A stretch of DNA of 64,000 nucleotides, taken from positions 477,001 to 541,000 of the forward strand of contig JAJTWR010000332.1 of the NCBI GenBank assembly GCA_021613335.1, read 5' to 3'. The notes under the pieces were generated by a model that was given only the letters and a program-made list of their open reading frames with translations, did no database searches and was not told where the DNA came from. A program made the position numbers and the translations under genes. The DNA is from Whitmania pigra (taxonomy: Eukaryota; Annelida; Clitellata; Hirudinida; Haemopidae). Positions 24,899 to 42,046 of this stretch are shown here, in pieces (within the stretch, counting starts at the first letter, position 1; the number at the start of each line of letters is the position of its first letter).

Positions 24899-24919
24899 AC
24901 TCCAAGCTTGGAAGGGAGA

Positions 24920-25106
24920 TGTCATATGTGTAAAATTATATTACATAATTTTATGTGTTATTATATTATATTATATTACATAATTTTATGTAATATAATT
25001 TTATAATATTTATAAAATGGCATCCGCTATCTTTGGATGCCAAGTCCAAAGTGGTTTTTGATTAATAAATTCATTCATCTCTTGAATCATCACTCGGAAC
25101 ACGACA
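24920..25106 (+). repeat. Gypsy 3' LTR (187 bp)
   Basis: Matches the 5' LTR except for an extra 35 bp of TTAT/ATTATATT sequence duplicating the internal palindrome. Followed by the GGTTG target duplication. Confidence 0.93.
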
Positions 25107-25212
25107 GGTTGAGCACTAGTCTCTTGTTTGCTTAAAGTTGACAGTTTTAGTTTAGTTGTCCCCAGCATTCGGTGAGATATTTCGGTAAACCTCAACACAT
25201 CCAAGATAGATT

Positions 25213-25336
25213 CAGAGACGTCATTTCATCTCCTCATGATATGAGGAGGTGAGAGGATGTTTCCCACTGAATTTTAACTAGAAGCATAAAAAGATCATTT
25301 CAAGTTGAGCGAGAAAAGGCTGAAATGACATCCCTG
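25213..25336. mobile_element. 124-bp MITE with perfect 8-bp TSD
   Basis: Starts CAGAGACGTCATTTCA and ends TGAAATGACATCCCTG (imperfect terminal inverted repeats), flanked by GATAGATT on both sides (25205-25212, 25337-25344). The 8-bp duplication indicates a hAT transposase. Related elements occur at 54052-54169 and, degraded, at about 31000-31122. Confidence 0.85.
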
Positions 25337-25344
25337 GATAGATT

Positions 25345-26033
25345 TGCAAAATTTGTTACATTTTTTTGTATCACAAATTATGTTTATTCCCGTTATTATT
25401 ATTTTTTTAAAAAACACCTTTCATAAAAAATAACATCATTTTATAAATATTTCGGCTAGCAGGAAAGTTGGAGAAATTTAGTGGGTTAATTTATTTTGTT
25501 GCGGTTGTCTCATTACAACCTCGGGCGGTTTTACCGTAACATAATCTCATGACCAGTTAGGCTTCATAAAAAGTTGTGACAGGCACCAAGAACAATTTTT
25601 CGAAGTCACGGCTTGTGTTTCATGGTTCAGCTCTAACTGATTAATTTCTTACCTGTTCGTAAGTATTGTGTAATTATCTTACTATCCAAATTTATGATTA
25701 ATATCTATATATATATTTATAAAATCTTTGTGATAAGTTATTTGTAGTGAATCGTTAAAAATGACTTAGCTAGATTTAGCTCCACTTTTAAGCTGTACCT
25801 TGATACCATTTGCGAAGTACAAAAGTTAGAAGTCTCTGTGAATGCGGTCTTTTGTTAAGGAAACAAAGGGCTTAGGAGGTTTATGGTTTAAAGAAAGCAC
25901 GTGAAAAGGTGACTTTAGTTGTTATACTACGTGGTTGACAACTTCTGTTTAAGGATAAATTGTTAGCGATTACTTGGCATACAAGTTTTAACTTCCAAGT
26001 ATCCTTTCTGTACGACAATCTACTGACAAGGAA
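25345..26033 (+). other. Probable SHMT upstream region
   Basis: A+T-rich region between the MITE and the SHMT start; likely contains the SHMT promoter and 5' UTR. No clear core element was identified. Confidence 0.45.
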
Positions 26034-29000
26034 ATGCTTATAAGAACGTGCGCTAACCTTAGAAAAATTAAGGTTTGAGTTTTTTTTTGTCGCGGTGGTT
26101 AGCTCAAAATTGAATTTAATTTTAGTTAACTCTTCTGAACTTTGTCTTCCACTACAGCCTTCTTCGTCGCTGGGTGTGATATCAGCTCTATCAAGATGGA
26201 AGTGGACTGGAAAAGATTCATTGGCAGATGATGACAAGGAGATAATGGACCTCATAAGAAAGGAGAAGGAAAGACAAAAATGTGGATTGGAACTCATTGC
26301 TTCAGAAGTTGGTGTTTTAATGCAGCCTTAATTTTCAAAAACAATTCCCTTTAAAGAAATTTAATTTTTTTTTATAAGAATTTCACGAGCAGAGCCGTCA
26401 TGGAAGCTCTTGGAAGTTGTCTCACCAATAAGTATTCAGAGGGTTACCCAAATGCCAGGTATTTTTATATAAGAACATCTTTGAATAAACATTATTTAAT
26501 TATTTTTGAAACTTCGTATGTTGTTTCCATTTTTATGTAATTATATTATGTGATTTATACATTTTCGATCAAGCTGCATAATAAATTATATCAATATGGC
26601 TCCCTTCATTACTTAATTACTGATATTCAGAAAATATATTTATCGATTTTATTGCATTACATTGTTTAAATGTTAATTTGTCATTATTTTAGATATTATG
26701 GTGGAAACGAGTTTGTAGATCAGATAGAAGTCATTTGTCAACAGCGTGCCCTTCAGTGCTTTGACCTTGATCCCGAGAAGTGGGGCGTCAATGTTCAGCC
26801 TTACTCAGGTAGTCCAGCTAACTTTGCTGTCTACACTGGACTATTGAAGCCGCACGACAGAATTATGGGCCTCGATTTACCCGATGGTGGACAGTTAGTC
26901 ATAATTTTGAGAACATTGAAACAATCACTTAACAACTAATATCATTTAATCATTTCCAGTTTGACTCATGGCTTTATGACAGATGCCAGAAAAATCTCTG
27001 CCACCTCGATATTCTTTGAGTCAATGCCTTACAAGTTGGATGTGAGGAACATATTTGTGATAACTTGATGAGTGGATAACTTGTACTTAAAGTTAACAAA
27101 TTAGACTCGATCAGTTTACCTTAGTGAATGAATTTATTGAATTCAAAGTTTGACTTTGGCAATGAATGTTATTAGCTACATGGTTATGAAATGGTTAATT
27201 ATGATGACAATGAAAATCTTTACAGCCTGCCACAGGTTACATCGATTACATCAAACTTTCTGAAAATGCAAAACTCTTTAGGCCTCGTCTCATTATCGCC
27301 GGAACGTCGGCCTACTCAAGGTTGCTCGATTACAAGAAATTTCGTGAGGTTAATATTTAAAACAAAATTTATTAGTTTTTGTTCTTTGTTTTAATTACAA
27401 TGTCATATTTTTGTTAAATTCATGTCATAGAATACACTGTGAGAATTTAATTACCACGTTTGCTTTTGTTAGATCTGTGACGAGCAAAAAGCTTATCTGA
27501 TGGCAGACATGGCTCATATTTCTGGGCTCGTGGCTGCCAAGGTCATCCCCAGTCCATTCGAATATGCGGACATTGTTACCACGACAACTCACAAGACATT
27601 AAGGGGCCCAAGGTAGTGGTGATTGTGATTATGAAAGGGCTATTGTAGATAATGCTGACCATGTCAGCAATTGTTGAACGTACTAGTGGTTTGATGAAAG
27701 GGATAGCTTAAAAGGGCGCAAACATATTATTTACCTCACAGGTCTGGGCTGATATTCTTCCGCAAGGGGGTCAAAGAATTGGACAAAAAGACGGGGAAGG
27801 AGGTTTTGTACGACTTTGAGACGAAGATCAATAATGCAGTCTTTCCAGGACTTCAAGGAGGTCCTCACGATCACCAGGTGGCAGCAGTTGCTGTGGCTCT
27901 CAAACAGGTAGGCAGAGGTGTTACATTCAAGATCTGTTGTCCGTTACTTATGTGTTTAACCGACATTCAGTTTAAATCATTGCTCTTTTTACCATACCAT
28001 TTCTTAACATTTTTTATATTGACTTAGGCTATGACTGAGGAATACAAAGCTTATCAGAACCAAGTTGTGAAAAATAGCAAAGCAATGGCCAAGGCATTAG
28101 CTGATAAGGGCTATACGATCGTTTCAGGTTAATTTATTGCTTGGTAAACTTTGTTTTTGAAGATAAAGAACTATCGGTTAGAATTGCATAATTAGACTTT
28201 AAAATCTTTGGCATGGTTGCTCAAAGTTACTTTGATCGATCCATTAAACCATACTTTTTACTCATTACAATTTCATTTCAGCGCCTCTGACGCTATGCAC
28301 ATGGCGCTTTATAAATAAATAATTATTATTTTCACTATCAGTGTTATGTTGTTTTGAACATGTTATGTAGTAATGTTTTTTTCCATTATTCACTCATTAC
28401 TTGGTATCATAATCATAACCATAACCATTGTGCCACCACCACAGAAGGTGTTGCTTTTAACTGAAATTTGTAACAAAAACAGTTGCAACTTTTGTAATGT
28501 GATTAAAAACTTGATCAACTTGAAATTCAATGAATATATTTAGGGGGCACTGACAACCATCTGTTGTTGTGTGACTTGAGACCACGAGGAATGGATGGAT
28601 CGAGAGTGGAAAGGGTCTGTGAATTATCCAACATCACTGTCAATAAAAACACCTGCCCTGGAGACAAGAGTGCCCTCAATCCTGGAGGACTGAGGCTTGG
28701 TAAGCAGATGATGTTCACGGAGCTGTTGTTCTTCAAACCAATAATACTGATATAAAGTGTCATTTTACAAATTTTAATTATTTGTTGTAATCTGAGTCGC
28801 CTTACCTCACTCCTGTCTTTTCAATCAGTTTTTCGATGAACTTTTTGATAAGCTTTTTAACCAACAGGTGCGGCGGCTTTGACCTCGAGGGAATTCAAAG
28901 AGAAGGACTTTGAAAAGGTTGTTGACTTCCTGCACGATGCCGTCATCGTTGCATCCGACGTCAAGTCAAAAACGAGTTAGTAGAGTAGCATTTTTAAATT

Positions 29001-29440
29001 GAAATGGTTTTCATCAGCAGTAACAATTAACAGAAATTAATTAACAATTAATCAGATGATCTCATGACTCCTTAAAGTAAATGCCAATTAATGTTACCAA
29101 TGGCATAATACTTAGCTTGTAATACCTTTTACTTTTAGCATATAAAAATTATTTGGAAATATACAATAAAATTCAAAATTATTCACCATAACTGTACAAA
29201 ACTATATTGACCAATACTTTTTTTGAACAGTTTATTTTATCAGATTAACTTTTAACCATTGTTTTTTTTTAAGCTATCAGCTGCATTGTGAAAAATTAAA
29301 ATGTTCTTGTAGAAACATTGAAGGAGTTCAGAGAATTTGTGCTCAGTGATCCAGAAACAAAAGTGAAACTTGAGAAACTTAAAGGTGAAATTTCATCTTT
29401 TGCCTCAGGATTTCCAATGCCAGGATTGGAGGAGCGATGA
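26034..29440 (+). CDS. SHMT2: Serine hydroxymethyltransferase, probably mitochondrial
   Basis: Twelve exons: 26034-26072, 26158-26307, 26379-26458, 26693-26893, 26960-27041, 27226-27348, 27473-27612, 27742-27907, 28028-28127, 28544-28699, 28868-28975, 29313-29440; 490 residues. The PLP enzyme interconverts serine and glycine, passing a one-carbon unit to tetrahydrofolate. [79 protein letters not shown] (PLP Lys near 266), [11 protein letters not shown] and [11 protein letters not shown] are all present. Exon 1 encodes [13 protein letters not shown], basic and without acidic residues, as expected of a mitochondrial presequence, and [11 protein letters not shown] resembles the mitochondrial form. 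The 13-codon first exon is inferred from its phase and splice sites; the rest is secure. Confidence 0.95.
28281..28337 (+). repeat. Possible SINE 3' tail in SHMT intron 9
   Basis: GCGCC..GGCGC forms an inverted pair, followed by TTTATAAATAAATAATTATTATT. The GGCGCT(T/A)TATAAAT-plus-ATT-tail pattern is common at the 3' ends of animal SINEs. No flanking duplication was confirmed. Confidence 0.4.
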
Positions 29441-30818
29441 TGATGATGATGGAAGGCATTGAGTTATATTAAATGGACAGTAAAATACTTGTGAATTTAT
29501 GCAATAATACAAAAACATTTTTAATCCTGTTGATTAGCTTATTAAAATATCTTGGATACCATATATTGATTAAGCCTGCCTTAATCGTGAATTAGTCAAA
29601 TTTAGATCTGAGGTGAGGTTATTGCTTCAAATTTTCATAAGAATTAAATTCTTAAGCAAATGAACCCCATTTGGAATGTTATGTTACTGACATTTATTTA
29701 CCCAGTGTTATTGCTCATTATCTGTTGCAATGTGTTGCATTTAGCATTAAACCTGAATTTGTAATCATAATCTTCTTCAAATGATTTTTTATGATTTATT
29801 AATTCCTTTATTTTGTTGAAACATGAAAATTAAACATTAAAATGAAACATGAAGGAGTTGTTGAGATTGATTTCAATCATTGAAATTATTGCTATTACTT
29901 TAAAAATAATTACTAAGTTTGGCACCCATTAAATGCAATCACTCGTTAAATTTATTTCCTTAAGTTGTTAGGTCCACTTGACCAGAATTTATCGTGTCTG
30001 TGTTTCGTTAACTTGTTATAAATAATAACTCTTAATACTTGAGTTATAATAAGTTCGTTTCAATTCTAGCAGCAACTAACTTATTTCAATTAAGTCAGAG
30101 TATGAGTGATTGTGGAAATCTGCTCCGCGGGCGTTCACTTTCGACTGCGCTGTCATGCTCCAGTGAACACACACACCTTCAGTCATTCGTCTTGTCAACA
30201 ATGCCAGCTCAGACTCGGCATATCTCCATAGCAACCCTCTGGAAACAACTGCATTCCACGAGGAAAGGACGACTGAAAATCATGATAATGATAACGTATT
30301 GTGAGGATACATCACGGGTGACGATATTTGATAGATGCACACGAGGATTGCTGGATAAGTTTTGGCACATGCTTACAATTTCACCAGCAAGTAATGAGTT
30401 CGTGACATGTTAAGTAATTAACGAATTATCTTCTGAAGTTTACAACGTACAGCTTAGTTGTATTTGGTTATTTAGTTGAAACAAGTCTTGAACGATCGAA
30501 TCCATTATCGAAAAATTCCGACAACTTTCGAGCCATTCATTCGATGCATCAATTCAACGCATTCGTTCATTCTTATTTTCTAACAGGTGCTCGTATCCAG
30601 TTCCATCAGGTGCTTTCAACGCATTCAGAAACCTCTCTCTCCACTTTCATCATCTCTCTGTCAAATCAACAGACTGGAGTTTTATTTGAATCGTTGCTAA
30701 GAAACACATTGTCACTGACGTTGTCCTCTGCCTCAACCGCTGCGGATTGTCTCGAAGACTGTTTCGGAAGTACATGAAAGAAGTTATGGCTTCTAGATGG
30801 ATGATGTTATTATTAAAT

Positions 30819-30822
<4 letters not shown>

Positions 30823-30875
<53 letters not shown>

Positions 30876-30918
30876 TAATAATAATAATAATAATAATCAT
30901 CATCATCATCATCATCAT
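30823..30918 (+). repeat. (ATA)n/(ATC)n microsatellite
   Basis: Pure AAT-type repeats followed by an ATC run, about 95 bp. Confidence 0.9.
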
Positions 30919-30999
30919 TTATGAATATTCATAAATTCAACAGAGGCAAAGGGCAAGTCGGATGTCACCACGTATATAATCAATTTCTTCTGTCGTCCT

Positions 31000-31122
31000 T
31001 GAAAAATCTCCTAATTTGGGGGGGGGGGGGGGTAAAAAAAGACCCAAAATAAAAATAAATTCATCTCCTCGACCTGTGCAAGGGTTTGCCTCTCCCTGGA
31101 AAATGCTGAAATGACGTCCATG
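31000..31122. mobile_element. Degraded MITE related to 25213 and 54052 elements
   Basis: The right end ATGCTGAAATGACGTCC matches the other two MITEs, and the interior CTCGACCTGTGCAAGGGTTTGCC resembles the 54052 element's AAGCTTTGCATGGGTTCGCC. The left end is eroded and replaced by a 15-base G run. Confidence 0.55.
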
Positions 31123-31492
31123 AATAACCTTTTAAATATTTTAAATCTGCGAACAGTTTAAGTAATGATCAGTAATTATTGTTAAGCAATTATTAAATAA
31201 TTAAAATAATGATTATTAATTTTAATAATATTATAATATCACGATTAATGCTCCTTTGAGGCGAGTCCTATCATCTCACAGCTGCTGAAGCAGCTGATGC
31301 TTGCACTGATAACACAATCTTGGCTACCTTCTTTAATGTGGTTGATAAAATAAAAATTAATTAATCGTGAAAAATAATAATCTTAATTAATATGTATTAT
31401 TAAAATAATATCAATTAATGAATGCTGCTTTGAATTATACTTTCAAAGTGGATCCGTTAATAAGCTGGTTAATTGTATCGCTATTGTTTCAA

Positions 31493-31512
31493 CATTATTA
31501 TTATTATTATTA

Positions 31513-31561
<49 letters not shown>

Positions 31562-31581
31562 GTTATTATTATTATTATTGA

Positions 31582-31634
<53 letters not shown>

Positions 31635-31696
31635 TATTATTATTATTATTGTTGTTGCTGTTATTGTTGTTGTTATTGTTGCTATTATTTTTATTG
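31493..31696 (+). repeat. (ATT)n microsatellite
   Basis: About 200 bp of ATT repeats, grading into TTG/ATT at its right end. Confidence 0.95.
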
Positions 31697-32311
31697 TTAG
31701 GCCTTTATAAAGGTTCGTCAGGATGTGGTTCCTGTCGCTGTCATCGTAGTTGATGCATTGTTCGATGTAGTCTGAAGAATAAAACTTAAAACAATTATTT
31801 TACATTTAATTATTTATAATTTGAAGCAACAACAATTGTGGATTTATTTTAAAATTAAATAACTGACTACATCTTCACCTGTAAAGTAATCAATAAGCAT
31901 TGCTTTGCTGTTTAATAAATTAACAAACTACAAACTTGAGGTTAGCGAACATACGTTAATCAATCTTTTATTTATTTGTTATTAAATTGAACACAAATTA
32001 AAGCTACATTGCCACTAAAACTGAAATCAAAACAAAAATAAAAATAAATTTTTGTGTTAAAAATATTTTAAAATTCACAATGACATGTTGTAACTGTTTC
32101 AGGATAAACAACAACATTCACAACCGCACCAGAAACTGGAACATCGTTGCTGTTATTATTATTGTTGTTGTTGTATGTTCCCACTCATAAATACTTGCCT
32201 TGGTCTGAAAGTTTTTGAAACAGGATACATCGGGGCAGTTTGTATTTTTGGAGCTACAACACTTAACCAGAAATTTTCTTTATTTTTACTGTTATCATAA
32301 TCACCTCCACC

Positions 32312-37749
<5,438 letters not shown>

Positions 37750-39064
37750 CAATGTCGAATTTAAGGTGAATATTGTTTCTTATAAGTGAGTCCTCCATGT
37801 TATGAAACTTTTAATTTTACTCTTATCACAAGGTCTCAAGATCTGTGCTCAGGTGTTTGCACCGTCAACATCATCACATTCGTTGTCGTCGTTATCATTA
37901 TTATCACCATCTCATTATGATACTCCCATTATGATATTCTTAATATGATATTCTCATTATGGTACTCTCATTATGATATTCTCATGTATGATGCCATTTC
38001 GCTGACATGGCATATTTATGTGATATTTTTTTGAATCGTCAAGTGATACTCAGAAATGTTACTCAACGTCGTCGTCGTCTTCATCAGTCGAAGACGTCAG
38101 TAACGAATGATCACACAATATAGTACACACATCTCATACAATCCCTTCATAGAAAGTAACTCAAATAAAGAACGTACAAACATTCTAAAATTGAAACAAA
38201 TGTTTGAAGCGTATACAATTTATTAAATATTTATAAAAAAATAACAATGGTAACAACCGCAACAGCAAATAATAATGTTGCGATTAAGACGATAATGATC
38301 TTGATGCTGATGTTGCTTCTGCTGTTGCTGATGAAGATGATTTGTTAATTATTTTAAAATCATAACATCATCTCAATTGTTACATTCTCGCTATTACATG
38401 TTGTTACTTGTTAAAAAATGTTAACTCATTACCAGGATAATCAACTAATAATAATAGTATTAACAGATAATAATAATTACAATATATAATAATAATAATA
38501 ATCATATATCTAATTATAATAATTATTATTAATCACAATAGTATTACAATTATTATAACAATATTATTAATTTTATTATTATTATAGTTATTGTAATATA
38601 TTTATTATTATGTGTAGTCAAACCCTGTTATATCGCCGGAATAAACCACATCTTCTCATAAGTCCTTGGACGATGTGATAAACATTTGTTAGCGGAATTA
38701 TCATCTATTCGTAATAAAAGCGATTGTAATATATGTACAGTTCATTTCCATCGATAATTTTTATGTAATGGATCAGTAAATAATAACTAGGAGGAAGCAA
38801 TTTTTTTCTTGATGTTGAAACTTCTACAGGATGCCACATACAGTTTTAATATTATATTTTTACTCATACATTTCCATTAATAACATTATAATAACCAAAA
38901 ATATTTTGCAAATTTAATTTAAATTAAATTTAACCTATGATACATAAATGCAATTATTATTTATATATTCAGTAACTATTTGTTGCATTAACCAAAACTT
39001 CCAACACCGTTAATGTTATCAGAGCTTGCATTAAAAAAGGGATATCGACTGATTATCAGTTGAA

Positions 39065-39122
39065 AGTCCAAATCCTCTCAGTCATGCAACGGACTATAAT
39101 CAAATAAATAAATAAATAAAGG
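39065..39122 (+). mobile_element. Ultra-short retroposon copy 3
   Basis: A 58-bp copy with an (AAATA)n-type tail between perfect 12-bp repeats TTATCAGTTGAA (39053-39064 and 39123-39134). It starts AGTCC, within a base or two of the start of copies 1 and 2. Confidence 0.8.
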
Positions 39123-39763
39123 TTATCAGTTGAATTAAAACGAAGGAAATACGTAATTGCATATTAAAAAACTTTTAATCTGTCGGGCTTCTTCTGAAGA
39201 TCATTGATCAACATCTGTGATGTTGTTATGTACCTGTGCAGTTTTGGGGGAATCCTTGTAAAACTAACCGTTCACTTTGTCATAAAATACTTCGTTAAAA
39301 TTTATGACAATATGCTCCAATAAACTACCTTGCATGCTTTTAACTTTATTTGCAGCTATTATCTTCAAAATATCCTTGAAATACTTAAAATTTGCTTTAA
39401 AATTAGTGGTTATTACATTTAATAAAAATTAACATTATATTTATTAAACTGATAAAAAGTCGAAGTCATGTATTACTTCCAATGATTTTAGATCGATAGT
39501 ATTTTAAATTTTGAAAATAATTAAATTTTAAATAAATATTTTAGTTTTATCGCTTGTCATTAATTCAATATTAATGCAGAGGATTCAGATTATGTGGTAG
39601 ATGAACGAGAAGTTGTAATAGTTTCCTTTTATTCAGACATAAAAGTTCTTAGCTTCAAACTATCAACAGTGCCACATTTAGCGTTTCTGCTTAACAGGTC
39701 TCTGTCCCATAGCATCCTAAATATGGAAATCACATTTTAAATGTACAAACCTTAAAAGACAGT

Positions 39764-40190
39764 TTTAAACATTTTGAGATCATTTCTTGGAGCAGATGGT
39801 GAAGTTAAGCAGATGTACTATGCAGTGGGTCACACCTTCACTGAATGTACAGAATTGCTGAGGTCCAAATAGTGCATCAATTATAACATTAAATTATGGC
39901 AGAGATTTCAACTTTGAAACCCCTCTCAGGAATCATAAATGGATCATTGATCTGAGCATGAAATGCAGCTCATGTACAATAACTTTCATAATTGCATTGA
40001 AAGAAACAAGGTTTTGTTTTAAATACATTGAGATCAATTCTTGAAGCAGATACTGAAGTTATGCACTTGTACTATGCTCTGGGACACAGCTTCACTGTGA
40101 AGGTATGACATTGTTGAGGTTCAAACAGTGCATCAACTATAACATAAAAGTGTGGCCAAAAGCTGCATATAATTTTTACCATCCAATGGG
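39764..40190 (+). repeat. Diverged tandem duplication, 256-bp period
   Basis: Segments such as GAGATCATTTCTTGGAGCAG / GAGATCAATTCTTGAAGCAG and GTGCATCAATTATAACAT / GTGCATCAACTATAACAT recur at an offset of about 256 bp. Noncoding. Confidence 0.65.
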
Positions 40191-41331
40191 TTTCATGATT
40201 TGCTCTTATAGCAATGTAGAAAATCAAGTGACTCATCACCAGAAAAAGCCAAAGCAGTGGTAATTCATTACAATTACCAATTTGAATCATCATAATGAGT
40301 TCCAAGAGAATGGGCTAAGACTTTCAATTTGTTTTCCAATAAAGACTGCAAAAGACTGATAACTGACATTATTACCAAAATTGTATCTATTTTGTTCCAT
40401 GCTTTTGAGAAGTGTTCAAAGAGTTTTTATAGCAAGACCATTAAGAGATTGAAGACATTTGCTACAATAAGTCCATGCATGTGATGTTTGGCTATTAAAA
40501 TATTAAACAGCACCAACCAAAGCTGTCTCAACCACCAGTGCTGAAAAACATTGTCACACAAACTGAAAACACTAGCTCTAATTATAATTATGAATAACAA
40601 AGAGTTGAAAAAGTATAACGAAAATTCATAAAACAGTACAACACCCAACAAGTTTCCTATAGTTACCATCAATTAATTTATGTTAAATTCAAGTTGACGT
40701 CACAAATTCAATGATTAACGTGAAAGTTTTGTCACATGCTTCTGTAAGCATACATCGAAAGTTCGTTATACAATCAAGAGCCTGTGCTATCATTTAAATG
40801 TCTTTATTTTTTGTTTGTCGGAAATCAAATTCATGTAAATTTAATCTAGCATAACACGCATACGATTACAGCACGCACAGGGGGGTGCGTGGTAAGTAAA
40901 ATCGAACATAACGCGCGTGTAATATGGGTAAAAATACGGTATATTTAAGTGCAAGTGAACGACAATATTTATAGTGGAAAAGTTGAATTCATAAAGACAA
41001 AATGAGGTTCTTGGTAAAAATGTGGGGCTTTACAGTTTTTGAGGCTAATACAGTATAATGTGTAAATGTATATTTTGTAAGCACTATCTCACACCAGAGG
41101 GTTCCGTTCCAGTAATTTGATCTGTAATTAAAAAAAACTGAATAGAATCAAGACAATTAAAATTAATAAATAATTAACATAAGAAAGCTTACAGTTTGGC
41201 TTGAACACTGGTTGCGTTAATTTAAATCTTAATTTCTTTTTAAAATTCAACGTAGGTCAAGAATCTACAGCTTCAACAGAGATTTAATTTTCGTATAAGA
41301 TAAGGACGCAGGCCAATACATCTTAGATGTT

Positions 41332-41940
41332 TTAAATGTTTAAACACGTTAATTGAGAGACTTCAGTAATTACATTGGCCTCAATGCCCGGCATCCTTAT
41401 CGTGAACTTTGAACGTACTTTAGGTATTTTGATGTCTTCACAAGTATCGAGGGCATCACCCACAGATAAAAATAGGTCATCCATTTCCTCATCAGTCATT
41501 ACTGTTTCGACAGACTTCGTCTCGTCTTTACAAGAATCGAGGGCATCACCCACAGATAAAAATAGGTCATCCAATTCCTCATCATTAATTTCTCCGTCGA
41601 CAGATTTGTTCTCGGTGCTTCCAGATTCATTGGTTTCAGATGAACCGAGGTGAACCCATATAGATTCAAGTTGGTTTTCGAATTCATCGTCTGACAAAAC
41701 CCCTCCGTTCACTCCATCATCGATCCTCCGTCTTTTTGCATCGCGCAGAGGTGAGGAATTTACTCTTTTCCTCGAACTCGAACTATTGCTGTCGAGGAAG
41801 TCCGAGTCAAACCAGGATGTCATCGGCTCATATTCGAATGTCTTAACATTGGGCAGTACGACGTCATTTTCGTCGGAATATTCGTCGATCGCGTGACAGC
41901 CCATTAATTCTATATCCCTCATAAACTTATCGAAATCCAT
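41332..41940 (-). CDS. Acidic orphan protein, copy 1 (intact)
   Basis: A single-exon frame of 202 residues starting MDFDKFMRDIELMGCHAIDE. I do not recognise the family. The N-terminal half has a basic patch (SSSSRKRVNSSPLRDAKRRR, a likely nuclear localisation signal). The C-terminal half has two copies of an acidic unit built on DELDDLFLSVGDALD. No membrane segment. A TATA box lies about 107 bp upstream. The last ~9 residues lie outside the duplicated unit, so this copy appears to keep the original C-terminus. The composition (acidic, leucine-spaced) would fit a transcriptional co-activator, but that is inference. Confidence 0.7.
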   Translation of the reverse strand: MDFDKFMRDIELMGCHAIDEYSDENDVVLPNVKTFEYEPMTSWFDSDFLDSNSSSSRKRVNSSPLRDAKRRRIDDGVNGGVLSDDEFENQLESIWVHLGSSETNESGSTENKSVDGEINDEELDDLFLSVGDALDSCKDETKSVETVMTDEEMDDLFLSVGDALDTCEDIKIPKVRSKFTIRMPGIEANVITEVSQLTCLNI

Positions 41941-42046
41941 TTTAGAAGAAAATGCCGATTTATATCTGCTCAGAGAAACGACGACTGAGAGCTCGCGTCA
42001 GGAGGAGGTGCAAACGAGAAATGACATAATCGAGCGTATTCTGGCC

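Larger units (their letters stand above)
21062..25106 (+). mobile_element. Gypsy/Ty3 LTR retrotransposon (Mag-like), 4.0 kb
   Basis: A complete insertion bounded by TG..CA long terminal repeats and a 5-bp target duplication GGTTG. The primer binding site TGGCGCAGTC (21214-21223) directly follows the 5' LTR and fits the 3' end of a serine tRNA; a purine tract (GGAAGGGAGA, 24910-24919) precedes the 3' LTR. Gag and pol form one continuous frame without a frameshift between them, as in Mag-like elements. Pol is disrupted by an internal deletion near 23190, so the copy should not be autonomous. The two LTRs differ by a 35-bp length change. Confidence 0.92.
29441..32311. other. Intergenic region between SHMT and Castor
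   Basis: Contains the SHMT 3' UTR, an open frame of 124 codons at 30039-30413 with no motif I recognise (GC richer than its surroundings, so possibly an upstream Castor exon or promoter), TAA/ATT arrays at 30823-30918 and 31493-31696, a degraded MITE with a 15-base G run at about 31018-31032, and presumably the Castor promoter. Confidence 0.5.
37750..41331. other. Intergenic region downstream of Castor
   Basis: A+T-rich DNA holding the Castor 3' UTR, a short retroposon at 39065-39122, and two diverged copies of a ~150-bp segment 256 bp apart (about 39764-39930 and 40020-40190). No gene found. Confidence 0.55.

Noticed and set aside
21258..24925. Minus-strand open frames across the Gypsy element
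   Set aside because: Antisense shadows of gag-pol.
30039..30413. 124-codon plus-strand open frame upstream of Castor
   Set aside because: No family recognised; it might be a promoter or an untranslated exon, but there is not enough to call a gene.
31418..31753. Open frames of poly-Ile and poly-Leu
   Set aside because: Readings of the (ATT)n array at 31493-31696.
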